Source: Metapseudomonas boanensis
Lineage (GTDB): Bacteria > Pseudomonadota > Gammaproteobacteria > Pseudomonadales > Pseudomonadaceae
Direction: 5' to 3'
DNA: 64,000 bases
NCBI RefSeq assembly: GCF_018704125.1
Contig: NZ_JAGTIS010000001.1
Span: forward strand, 186,001-250,000
Shown: piece after piece, positions 49,198 to 58,352 of the stretch
Layout: each line of letters starts with the position of its first letter
Position numbering within the stretch: position 1 is the stretch's first letter
Program-made: the position numbers and the translations under genes
Notes under the pieces: model-generated
The model's input: the letters and a program-made list of their open reading frames with translations, nothing else
Told to the model about the DNA's origin: nothing
The model's database searches: none

Positions 49198-49580
49198 AGC
49201 ACGCTTGTGGCTTCACGCTGCTCGAGGTGTTGGTGGCCTTGGCAATCTTCGCAGTGGTCGCCGCCAGTGTGCTCACGGCCAGCGCCCGCAGTTTGCAGAC
49301 GGCGTCTCGGCTCGAGGACAAGACCCTGGCGATGTGGATCGCCGATAACCGCCTGACTGATCTCCAGTTGCGCGAGGCTGCTCCGAGCAGTGGGCGCGAG
49401 CAAGGAGAGCTGGACTACGCTGGTCGTCGCTGGGAATGGCTCAGCGAGATCGAGGCAACCAGCGACCCCGCGTTGCGTCGCGTCACACTTTGGGTGGCCC
49501 CGCGACAACAGCGGAGCAAGGGCAAGCTGGAGGAGCGCGCCGTGGTCCGGCTTGTGGGCTTCCTGGGGGGGACGCCATGA
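49194..49580 (+). CDS. xcpV: Minor pseudopilin XcpV (GspI)
   Basis: 128 residues; short leader MKHACG cleaved before FTLLEVLVALAIFAVVAAS (Glu at +5), then LARS-like ...NRLTDLQL and GRRWEWLSEIEATSD, typical of GspI. Nucleates the pseudopilus tip with XcpW and XcpX. ATG overlaps the xcpU stop by 4 bp. Confidence 0.94.
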   Translation: MKHACGFTLLEVLVALAIFAVVAASVLTASARSLQTASRLEDKTLAMWIADNRLTDLQLREAAPSSGREQGELDYAGRRWEWLSEIEATSDPALRRVTLWVAPRQQRSKGKLEERAVVRLVGFLGGTP

Positions 49581-50281
49581 AGCGCATGGCGGGCTTCACG
49601 CTGCTGGAGCTGTTAATTGCCATTGCTATCTTCGCAGTGCTCGCATTGGGCACCTGGCGAATGCTTGATGCCGTTCTGGATGCCGACGCCGCCACCCGCG
49701 TTCAGGAGCAGCAAGTGCGCGAGCTGGTCAGGGCCATGGCCGCCTTCGAGCGGGATGTGGCGCAGCTGGTGCCGCGCCCTGTCCGCGACGCCTATGACGA
49801 CCCGCGCGCGGCGCTTCTGGGGGAGCATGGCGGCGAGAGCGACAGCCTCGAGTTGACTCGCAGTGGCTGGAGAAACCCCACAGGAGTGCAGCGCTCGCGC
49901 TTGCAACGTGTACGCTGGCAATTGTCGGGCGAGCGGCTGGAGCGGCGCTACTGGAGCGTCCTGGACCAGGCCCAGGACAGCCTGCCCCAGGTCCAGCAAG
50001 CCCTGGATGGCGTCACCCGGTTGCAGCTACGTTACCTGGATGACGCTGGTAGCTGGCAGGAGGTCTGGCCGCCCGCCGGGCTCGCCGAGGAGGAACGTCT
50101 AGAGCGGCTTCCCCGGGCTCTCGAACTGATCGTTGAACATCGTCGCTACGGCGAATTGCGACGTGTGCTGCGTCTGGTGGACACGCCTCCCAAGGACCTC
50201 CAGACCAGCGGAGGAGCGCCAAAGGATGAGCAGCAGGCTAAGCCCGATGAGGTCTCGGGCGATCAGGAGGTGACGCCATGA
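49577..50281 (+). CDS. xcpW: Minor pseudopilin XcpW (GspJ)
   Basis: 234 residues; leader MKRMAG cleaved before FTLLELLIAIAIFAVLAL (Glu at +5). The C-terminal domain includes FERDVAQLVPRPVRD and RRYWSVLDQA, typical of GspJ, plus a charged tail. ATG overlaps the xcpV stop by 4 bp. Confidence 0.94.
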   Translation: MKRMAGFTLLELLIAIAIFAVLALGTWRMLDAVLDADAATRVQEQQVRELVRAMAAFERDVAQLVPRPVRDAYDDPRAALLGEHGGESDSLELTRSGWRNPTGVQRSRLQRVRWQLSGERLERRYWSVLDQAQDSLPQVQQALDGVTRLQLRYLDDAGSWQEVWPPAGLAEEERLERLPRALELIVEHRRYGELRRVLRLVDTPPKDLQTSGGAPKDEQQAKPDEVSGDQEVTP

Positions 50282-51249
50282 AGCGGCAGCATGGCGTTGC
50301 GCTGATCACCGTGCTGCTGGTAGTGGCCCTAGTCACCGTTGTGTGTGCTGGCCTCATCGCGCGCCAGCAGCTTGCAATCCGTTCCAGCGCCAATCAGCTC
50401 CATGTGCGTCAGGCCATGCAGTACGCCCTGGGTGGCGAGGCCCTTGCCCAGGCGATCCTTGTCCGCGATTTGCGTCAGGGTGACCCGCGCACGCCCATCG
50501 ACCACTTGGGTGAAGCCTGGGCACGCCCGGTGAGCAACTTCCCCCTGGATGACGGCGGGCTCTTGAGCGTGCGAATCGAGGATCCCAGTGGCCGCTTCAA
50601 TCTCAATAGCGTGGTTCGCCAGGCGCAAGTGAACGAGCCGGCGCTGCGGCAGTTCCGCCGTCTTTTGCTGCGCTTGCAGATCGAGGCTCCTTACGCGGAT
50701 CGCCTGGTCGACTGGGTGGATACCGATCAGGAGCCTTCCGGCGCCAATGGCGCAGAGGACAACCAGTATCTACTGGGGCAGCCGCCTTACCGTGCGGCCA
50801 ACCGATCAATCAGCGATCTCTCCGAGCTGCGGTTGGTGTTGGGCATGAGCGAGGTGGACTACCGCAAGTTGTTGCCTTTCGTCAGTGCGCTGCCCGAGGG
50901 CGCGGACCTCAATGTCAACACGGCAGGGGCAATGGTGTTGTCTACCTTGTCCGATTCGCTCGACCCAGAAGGGGCAGCCCTGTTGGTCGCAGCTCGAGGT
51001 GATAGCGGTTATCGCAGCCTGGATGCCTTCCTGGCTCAGCCCGCATTGGCCGGTATGGGGCTGGAGGCGGAAGGTTTGGCGGTCGGTAGTCAGTTCTTTC
51101 TGGTGACCAGTGAGGTTAGGCTCGCGGGGCGCCGACAGGTTTTGGTGAGTACCTTGCAGCGCGGCAGCGATGGCAAGGTACGGGTTATCTCACGTGATCT
51201 CGGGCAGAGCGGTTTGCCGCCAGAGCCCATTAAGGAGCCGCAGTCATGA
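50278..51249 (+). CDS. xcpX: Minor pseudopilin XcpX (GspK)
   Basis: 323 residues; leader MKRQHG followed by VALITVLLVVALVTVV. The residue after the cleavage site is Val, not Phe, and position +5 is Thr, not Glu, which is characteristic of the GspK subunit that caps the pseudopilus tip. The large domain has DPSGRFNLNSVV, DWVDTDQEP and LNVNTAGAMVL. ATG overlaps the xcpW stop by 4 bp. Confidence 0.95.
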   Translation: MKRQHGVALITVLLVVALVTVVCAGLIARQQLAIRSSANQLHVRQAMQYALGGEALAQAILVRDLRQGDPRTPIDHLGEAWARPVSNFPLDDGGLLSVRIEDPSGRFNLNSVVRQAQVNEPALRQFRRLLLRLQIEAPYADRLVDWVDTDQEPSGANGAEDNQYLLGQPPYRAANRSISDLSELRLVLGMSEVDYRKLLPFVSALPEGADLNVNTAGAMVLSTLSDSLDPEGAALLVAARGDSGYRSLDAFLAQPALAGMGLEAEGLAVGSQFFLVTSEVRLAGRRQVLVSTLQRGSDGKVRVISRDLGQSGLPPEPIKEPQS

Positions 51250-52388
51250 CTCAGGCCTGCATCTTCCTTCCGGTCGCGGCGTGCGGCGGGGCCGATGCCG
51301 AGTTGGAGGTAGTGCTTTGGCAGGACGGTAGTGCCCGCCACTTGCCGTTTGCCAGGGCCGTGGAGGAGGTCGCTTCGCCCTGGCGGATGATCCTTCCGGT
51401 CGAGGCGGTCACCTGTTGTGCCGTGCGCCTGCCGACCCGCAAGGCGCGCTGGTTGCGCCAGGCGCTGCCCTTTGCCGTCGAAGAGATGCTCGCTGAGGAG
51501 GTGGAGAAGTTGCATCTCGCAGTCGGCGATGTGTTGACGGACGGTCGGCACCGGGTCTTCGCCGTGCGGCGTAGCTGGTTGGTTGCCTGGCTTGAGTTGG
51601 CTCGGCAAAGGGGTTTGGCGCCGGTCTCCATCGAAGTGGATGCCGATCTGCTGCCCGGCGAGGGGACTCAACTGCTCTGGCTCGGCGAACGCTGGCTGCT
51701 GGGCGGTCAGGGGAACAGCCGCCTCAGTTTCCATGATGAGGATTGGCCGCACCTGCTGGCTGCGTGCCCGGTGCCTCGCTCAGGGCACGCTCCTGTTGAG
51801 AAACAGGTACTTGAGAGTGTGGACGCCTGGCGCATGGAGACGGACGGCTACGGCTGGTTGGCGATGCGTCGGGGCAGCGACCTGGCGCAGGGCGAGTTCG
51901 CCTTCCGGGAGGAACGACAGGATTGGTTGCGATGGAAGCCAGTGCTTGGGTTGGTGGGCGTCTGGTTGATGCTGCAGTTCGGCTTCAACCTTGTACAAGC
52001 GTGGCAGTTGCGCCATCAGGGCGATGCCTATGCCAGTACCAATGAAGCGCTCTATCGCGAGTTATTTCCTCAGGACAGCAAGCTAGTGAATTTGCGGGTG
52101 CAATTCGACCAGCACTTGGCGCAGGGCGAGCGTTCCGGTCAGGGGCGTCTCCTGGGTTTGTTGGGGCAGGCCGCGCAGGCACTGATCGCAGAAGGCGCCC
52201 AGGTAAGGGTCCAGCAGCTGGATTTCAGCGAGAGCCGTGGTGACCTGGCCCTGCAAGTGCTGGCGCCTGGTTTCGATGAGCTTGAACGACTGCGCGAACG
52301 CTTGATCGGTGCCGGCCTTGCCGTGCAGATGGGCTCAGCCAGTCGTGACGAGGCAGGCGTCAGTGCGCGCCTGGTAATAGGAGGATGA
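51246..52388 (+). CDS. xcpY: Type II secretion protein XcpY (GspL)
   Basis: 380 residues: a cytoplasmic actin-like domain of about 230 residues (LPTRKARWLRQALPFAVEEMLAEEVEKLH near 60) that binds XcpR, one membrane helix (WKPVLGLVGVWLMLQFGFNLV, about 229-249) and a periplasmic ferredoxin-like domain. Start overlaps the xcpX stop by 4 bp. Confidence 0.94.
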   Translation: MTQACIFLPVAACGGADAELEVVLWQDGSARHLPFARAVEEVASPWRMILPVEAVTCCAVRLPTRKARWLRQALPFAVEEMLAEEVEKLHLAVGDVLTDGRHRVFAVRRSWLVAWLELARQRGLAPVSIEVDADLLPGEGTQLLWLGERWLLGGQGNSRLSFHDEDWPHLLAACPVPRSGHAPVEKQVLESVDAWRMETDGYGWLAMRRGSDLAQGEFAFREERQDWLRWKPVLGLVGVWLMLQFGFNLVQAWQLRHQGDAYASTNEALYRELFPQDSKLVNLRVQFDQHLAQGERSGQGRLLGLLGQAAQALIAEGAQVRVQQLDFSESRGDLALQVLAPGFDELERLRERLIGAGLAVQMGSASRDEAGVSARLVIGG

Positions 52389-52390
52389 TC

Positions 52391-52906
52391 ATGCTCGACT
52401 CGATCAGGACGCCTTTGCAGGCTCAGTGGCAGTCCTCCGGACTTGCGGCCCGCTGGCGTGGGCTGCCGCAGCGTGATCGGCTGGCATTGCTGGTACTCGG
52501 CTTGTTCCTGTCATTTGTGCTGCTCTATCTCAGCCTATGGCTGCCTGCGGAACGCCGGCTTGAGGAGGCGCGCCAGCATTACCTGTCGCAGCGCGATCTG
52601 TATGCCTATCTGCAGCAACGGGCCCCTGAGGCCCGGGCGGTCCGCGTTCGGCCCCAGGTCCGAATCGAGCCGGAGCGGCTGCAGGGAATGGTCACAGCAA
52701 CAGCGGCAGAACAAGGCTTGGCGGTGGAGCGAATCGACAGCGAAGCGCCCGGTGTGTTGCAGGTGAGCCTGCAACCGGCCGCGTTTGCCAGCCTGCTGCG
52801 CTGGTTTGCCGTGCTGGAAGGGCAGGGTGCGCGGATCGATGAGGCAGGCCTTGATCGCAGTGAGAACGGCCAGGTGACCGCTCGTGTGACGCTCCGGGTC
52901 GAGTGA
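52391..52906 (+). CDS. xcpZ: Type II secretion protein XcpZ (GspM)
   Basis: 171 residues: short cytoplasmic N-terminus, one membrane helix (LALLVLGLFLSFVLLYLSLWL, about 30-50) and a periplasmic ferredoxin-like domain pairing with XcpY. The start is ATG 52391: a consensus AGGAGG (52379-52384) stands six bases upstream, whereas the in-frame ATG at 52385 abuts this site directly and could not use it. Last gene of the xcpR-Z operon. Confidence 0.93.
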   Translation: MLDSIRTPLQAQWQSSGLAARWRGLPQRDRLALLVLGLFLSFVLLYLSLWLPAERRLEEARQHYLSQRDLYAYLQQRAPEARAVRVRPQVRIEPERLQGMVTATAAEQGLAVERIDSEAPGVLQVSLQPAAFASLLRWFAVLEGQGARIDEAGLDRSENGQVTARVTLRVE

Positions 52907-53064
52907 CGTTCGATCGGGTACGTTACTCGTTTCTGTTTCTCGGTGGTGCTTGCTGAGCGACGGTCGCTCCGAGTTGGTGCATCGTGGGTCGACCTCAATG
53001 TCCCAGTATGTTGCGGCGAGTGCGGTAAGCATTTGATTGCTGCGTGTCTTGGGGCGACCCTCCC

Positions 53065-53099
53065 AAGGATTGGATCCTAGGATCCAAATGACCTTTTTT
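53065..53099 (+). terminator. Palindromic terminator candidate after the xcp operon
   Basis: A perfect 18-bp palindrome TTGGATCC-TA-GGATCCAA (53070-53087) is flanked by AAGG and CCTT, which can extend the stem, and leads into T6. It lies 160 bp after xcpZ and before the tRNA-Val promoter. Confidence 0.6.
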
Positions 53100-53123
53100 G
53101 AAGAAAAATTCCATACGGGGTGT

Positions 53124-53152
53124 TGACTTAGCGAGGCTGTCTGCGTAAATTG
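53124..53152 (+). promoter_or_regulatory. Promoter of the Val-Asp-Asp tRNA operon
   Basis: TTGACT (53124-53129) and TAAATT (53147-53152), 17-bp spacer, followed by a G+C-rich discriminator (GCGCGCC), 18 bp before tRNA-Val. Confidence 0.75.
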
Positions 53153-53170
53153 CGCGCCTCGCAAGGCGAA

Positions 53171-53246
53171 GGGTGATTAGCTCAGCCGGGAGAGCATCTG
53201 CCTTACAAGCAGAGGGTCGGCGGTTCGATCCCGTCATCACCCACCA
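53171..53246 (+). tRNA. tRNA-Val (TAC)
   Basis: 76 nt, acceptor GGGTGAT/ATCACCC, anticodon loop CTTACAA giving TAC, T-loop TTCGATC, CCA encoded. Confidence 0.97.
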
Positions 53247-53282
53247 TCCTTGTGAGATTTCGGACGTAAGTCCGGCCGACGC

Positions 53283-53359
53283 GCAGCGGTAGTTCAGTCG
53301 GTTAGAATACCGGCCTGTCACGCCGGGGGTCGCGGGTTCGAGTCCCGTCCGCTGCGCCA
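53283..53359 (+). tRNA. tRNA-Asp (GTC), copy 1
   Basis: 77 nt, acceptor GCAGCGG/CCGCTGC, anticodon loop CTGTCAC giving GTC, T-loop TTCGAGT, CCA encoded. Confidence 0.97.
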
Positions 53360-53462
53360 TATTTCCATGTTCGAGTTAATCGGGCATGAGGCAGTAAGAG
53401 CCTTCGCGCTTGATCCTGCCAGACGTTCAAAAGGTTTCACCGGACGCAAGTCCAACCGACGC

Positions 53463-53539
53463 GCAGCGGTAGTTCAGTCGGTTAGAATACCGGCCTGTCA
53501 CGCCGGGGGTCGCGGGTTCGAGTCCCGTCCGCTGCGCCA
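53463..53539 (+). tRNA. tRNA-Asp (GTC), copy 2
   Basis: Identical to copy 1 and exactly 180 bp downstream. The duplication reaches a few bases upstream of the tRNA (GACGCGCA). Confidence 0.97.
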
Positions 53540-53545
53540 TATACG

Positions 53546-53579
53546 AAAGCCCTCAGGTAGCGATACCTGGGGGCTTTTT
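53546..53579 (+). terminator. Terminator of the Val-Asp-Asp tRNA operon
   Basis: AAAGCCCTCAGGTA pairs with TACCTGGGGGCTTT (one G-T) around GCGA, and the 3' arm continues as T5. Only 6 bp after tRNA-Asp copy 2. Confidence 0.9.
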
Positions 53580-53655
53580 CTATGGTCTCGAAATGTGCTC
53601 CATTGCCTTGTCTTCGCCTGCGGGGCGAAGGAGGGCCCGCCTGGTGGGTTCATTT

Positions 53656-53672
53656 CCCCCCCCCCCCCCCCC
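53656..53672. repeat. Homopolymer of 17 C
   Basis: Uninterrupted C17 in the gap between the tRNA terminator and the 29-codon ORF. No clear gene crosses it. Such tracts slip during replication and also during sequencing. Confidence 0.9.
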
Positions 53673-53796
53673 ACGCACAGGTCTTGTGCGTCTGACATCC
53701 TTTTCGTTGCCTTGGATTAATGAATTGTTCATCTCGAACCACTAGTGTTCTGGCATGGTCTTTGTCTACAAGAACATATCGAACCCAGGAGAGCTG

Positions 53797-53886
53797 ATGA
53801 TGGACGATTACCAGGACGAAATTCTCGATTCCCGTGCTTCCGAACGGGACTATCTCGAGCCGGCGGACGACGCCACCGAGATGTGA
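53797..53886 (+). CDS. Small acidic ORF (29 codons), unknown
   Basis: Encodes 29 residues (28 if the second ATG at 53800 is used), beginning MMDDYQDEILDSRASERDY and ending in DDATEM; nine or more Asp/Glu. A good Shine-Dalgarno (AGGAG, 53787-53791) lies five to eight bases upstream. The stop abuts the stop of the convergent AraC gene with no gap. Hydrophilic, with no signal or membrane segment. Function not recognised. The ribosome site and codon use with G/C third bases favour a real gene, but this is inference. Confidence 0.5.
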   Translation: MMDDYQDEILDSRASERDYLEPADDATEM

Positions 53887-54924
53887 TCAGCCGGCGTGGC
53901 GCTGGTTGCGTCGGAACTCCCCTGGGGTGCTTCCACTCCAGCGCTTGAAGGCGCGCTGGAAGGCTTCGGCCGAGGCAAACCCGAGCAAGTACGCGATCTC
54001 CCCGAAGACCAGGTCGGTATCGCGGATGTAGGCCATCGCCAAGTCGCGACGGGTTTCATTGAGGATGGTGCGGAACTGCGTGCCTTCCTCGGCGAGTTTG
54101 CGCCGTAGTGTCCAGCTGGGCAGCTGCAGGCGCGCAGCCACTTCTTCCAGATCAGGTTCGCGACCGTGTAGCAATGGCCCCAGCAGTTGGATGATCCGCT
54201 CACGCAAGCTGCGCGTCCGCGTCAGTTGCTGCAACTCCCGCTCGCAAATCTCCAGGAGCTGCCTCCAGGTGCTGGGGCAGTGCTCCTTTCCTCGAAATGC
54301 CAGCGTTTCCTGCGTCAGGCGTATCTGGTTGCCGCTGGCGCCGAACTCCACGGGGCAGCCGAACGCGTCGCTGTAGCGTTCGGCATAGGCCGGTGCGGGA
54401 AACTCGATCTCGACCTTTTCCACGCTGATCTCGGTGCCGGCCAATTGGCTCAGGTAGCTCTTCCAGCCAGCGAGCACGGAATCCACGACAAAGCGGTTGT
54501 AGGCGTTATAGGGGCTGATCGAGTAGAAGCGCAGCCAGGCGCCGCGGCGGTCTTCGTGGAAGCTCGATTGCCCGCGATAGTTGCTGGCGTAGAGGCGTTC
54601 GAACCGGATCAGGCAGCGTGCGGCCTCGCGAAGGTTGGGTGCCTGGGCGGCACATACACCCGCTAGCCCCAATTGGCTCAAGCGGCTGAGCCGGCCCATA
54701 GCTAGTCCCATGGCTGGATTGCCACTCAACTGAATGGCCGCATGCCCGAGGCGCATATAGCGTGGAATCGATAGGCGCGCCTGGGGTTCGGCAAGGCGTG
54801 CGGCGTCCAGTCCGAATCGCTGTAGCAGGTCTGTGGCGGGGTGCCCTGATTCCTCGACGGCGGCTGCGAGGCTATGGACGAAGCCCACGGAGAGGTCGCC
54901 GAGCTTGACCCGCTGGCCTTTCAT
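53887..54924 (-). CDS. AraC-family transcriptional regulator (OruR/ArgR-like N-terminal domain)
   Basis: 345 residues. The N-terminal 230 residues form the arabinose-binding-like domain of the OruR/virulence-regulator group (LSIPRYMRLGHAAIQLSGNPAMGLAMG, ISPYNAYNRFVVDSVLAGW). The C-terminal AraC domain has two helix-turn-helix motifs (LEEVAARLQLPSWTLRRKLAEEGTQFRTIL and VFGEIAYLLGFASAEAFQRAFKRWSGSTPGEFR). Its start overlaps the stop of the upstream nitrilase-like gene by 4 bp, so the two share an operon. Target unknown. Confidence 0.92.
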   Translation of the reverse strand: MKGQRVKLGDLSVGFVHSLAAAVEESGHPATDLLQRFGLDAARLAEPQARLSIPRYMRLGHAAIQLSGNPAMGLAMGRLSRLSQLGLAGVCAAQAPNLREAARCLIRFERLYASNYRGQSSFHEDRRGAWLRFYSISPYNAYNRFVVDSVLAGWKSYLSQLAGTEISVEKVEIEFPAPAYAERYSDAFGCPVEFGASGNQIRLTQETLAFRGKEHCPSTWRQLLEICERELQQLTRTRSLRERIIQLLGPLLHGREPDLEEVAARLQLPSWTLRRKLAEEGTQFRTILNETRRDLAMAYIRDTDLVFGEIAYLLGFASAEAFQRAFKRWSGSTPGEFRRNQRHAG

Positions 54925-55853
54925 GGTGCATCCAGCCAGACATTGAGCAGATGAGCGCCTGGGGCATTGTTGGCCTGGGCGATGTCGGGGGGAGTCAGTG
55001 CACTACCGCTTGGCGCACCCTGCAAGGACCACAGGCGACCGCGAAGGAAAGTCGGCAGGCTCGCCGAGCCATTCGAGTTGGCGACGGTCACGTCATTCTG
55101 GGGGAAGCCTTGTGCCCAGCTGCGTTTGATCGTGATCTGCAATACGCCGGTATCGAGGTGCTGCAGCGTCACCTCCTGACTGCTTTCAGGCCAGGGCTGG
55201 CGGTAGGGTTTGCCCAGCACCTTGCCATCGGGGGAGAACGCCAGGGCAAGGTTGTAAAGCTCGCCGTGACCGCTGCGGAGCTTGCCTTCCTTGAAGTAGG
55301 GCGTGGGTAATACGATGGAGCCGGCCAGCAGGGTCACGCCGTATTCCCTGGCCAGGCCGCTGAAGAGCTTCTGGTAGTCCCGCGCCATTCGCTTCGCCTT
55401 AGTGCGCAGCAGGGCTTCTTCCACGCCCTGTCCTTGAAGGAACAGGCGGCCGATCAACGTTGGGTGGCTCAGTTTGAGCAGCGTATCGGCTTCGTCCAGC
55501 GAGCGGGCCTGATAAAGGCTCTGTTTCTCGCCGCGAAGCAGCAGCCAGGTGCCGATCTGGTCTGGCAGGGCAACCACAGTGTTCTTGTTAAGCAAGCCTG
55601 CGGTGCGGGCTGCATCCAGGCTCGCTGCCAGTTTGAGGCGCAGGAAGGCGGGGTCGCGGTAGTCGCTTGGATAGAGCGATGGGCGGATGACCAGCAGGTT
55701 TCCGCTCTCGGTGGCCCGGCCGTGATCACTAGCGACGCTGGCGCGAAGGTCCGAAAGGTAATGTGCGCGCGGGCGCTCGCCGGTCCATACCGCATAGGCA
55801 GTCAGGCAGGCAACGAGGACGGCGGCAAGAAGAGGCGTCAGGAGCTTGCGCAT
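54921..55853 (-). CDS. Cysteine-less nitrilase-fold (carbon-nitrogen hydrolase) protein, probably membrane-anchored
   Basis: 310 residues. The N-terminus is a signal or anchor (LLTPLLAAVLVACLTAYAVW) and LVAC at 13-16 fits a lipobox. The rest resembles the nitrilase domain of apolipoprotein N-acyltransferase-like proteins (NTVVALPDQIGTW, LLAGSIVLPTPYFKEGKL, LALAFSPDGKVLGKPYRQPWP). The catalytic Glu position is Asp98, and no Cys occurs anywhere after C16, so the nucleophile is absent. It is probably a non-enzymatic binding protein. First gene of an operon with the AraC regulator, divergent from fadH. Confidence 0.75.
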   Translation of the reverse strand: MRKLLTPLLAAVLVACLTAYAVWTGERPRAHYLSDLRASVASDHGRATESGNLLVIRPSLYPSDYRDPAFLRLKLAASLDAARTAGLLNKNTVVALPDQIGTWLLLRGEKQSLYQARSLDEADTLLKLSHPTLIGRLFLQGQGVEEALLRTKAKRMARDYQKLFSGLAREYGVTLLAGSIVLPTPYFKEGKLRSGHGELYNLALAFSPDGKVLGKPYRQPWPESSQEVTLQHLDTGVLQITIKRSWAQGFPQNDVTVANSNGSASLPTFLRGRLWSLQGAPSGSALTPPDIAQANNAPGAHLLNVWLDAP

Positions 55854-55922
55854 GGCGATCGACGGCAGTGTGTGTGCAGGTCAGGGTAGGTGAGCGGGAC
55901 CGGATTGCCAAGTGGTGCTGTT

Positions 55923-55939
55923 AGTTACGGTCAGTAACT
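55923..55939. promoter_or_regulatory. Operator-like dyad upstream of fadH
   Basis: Perfect inverted repeat AGTTAC-GGTCA-GTAACT in the 204-bp gap between the divergent nitrilase-like gene and fadH. Size and symmetry suit a dimeric TetR- or GntR-type repressor. Confidence 0.5.
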
Positions 55940-55994
55940 TGTCAGTTTCGATCATTGAGGCGAGGCGGACTGCTCTTTATCGTCTGGACCATAA

Positions 55995-58094
<2,100 letters not shown>

Positions 58095-58103
58095 TTCAGG
58101 ACC

Positions 58104-58129
58104 CCGCCCGGGGGAGGTTCCCCGGGCGG
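58104..58129 (+). terminator. Hairpin after fadH
   Basis: CCGCCCGGGG-GAGGTT-CCCCGGGCGG, a perfect 10-bp G+C stem starting 9 bp after the stop. No T tract follows, so it may act as a stability structure or Rho-assisted stop. Confidence 0.5.
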
Positions 58130-58224
58130 CCAATCCATGTGGGGCCGCCCAAACCAGGTCACATTTCCATCTCGCCGCTTGTCTGTCGGGGCACGTTCAC
58201 CAGGCGTCTGCCAACCCAGTCACA

Positions 58225-58252
58225 TTGCTCGCGCGTTATTATCCCCTAGACT
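58225..58252 (+). promoter_or_regulatory. Candidate promoter of the coiled-coil gene
   Basis: TTGCTC (58225-58230) and TAGACT (58247-58252) separated by 16 bp, about 100 bp before the next gene. Moderate match only. Confidence 0.35.
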
Positions 58253-58352
58253 TGGCCGAAATCTGGACGAACGCACCCATTCCAGGAGCGGCCGTAGTCC
58301 AAGGAACGCCCCGTCCCGCCGGGACCCACCGTGTTGGCCTCGAGGTAGAGTG

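Noticed and set aside
53740-53765. Sigma-54 promoter before the 29-codon ORF (TGGCATGG then TTTGTC)
   Set aside because: The -24 GG is present but the -12 element reads GT instead of the invariant GC.
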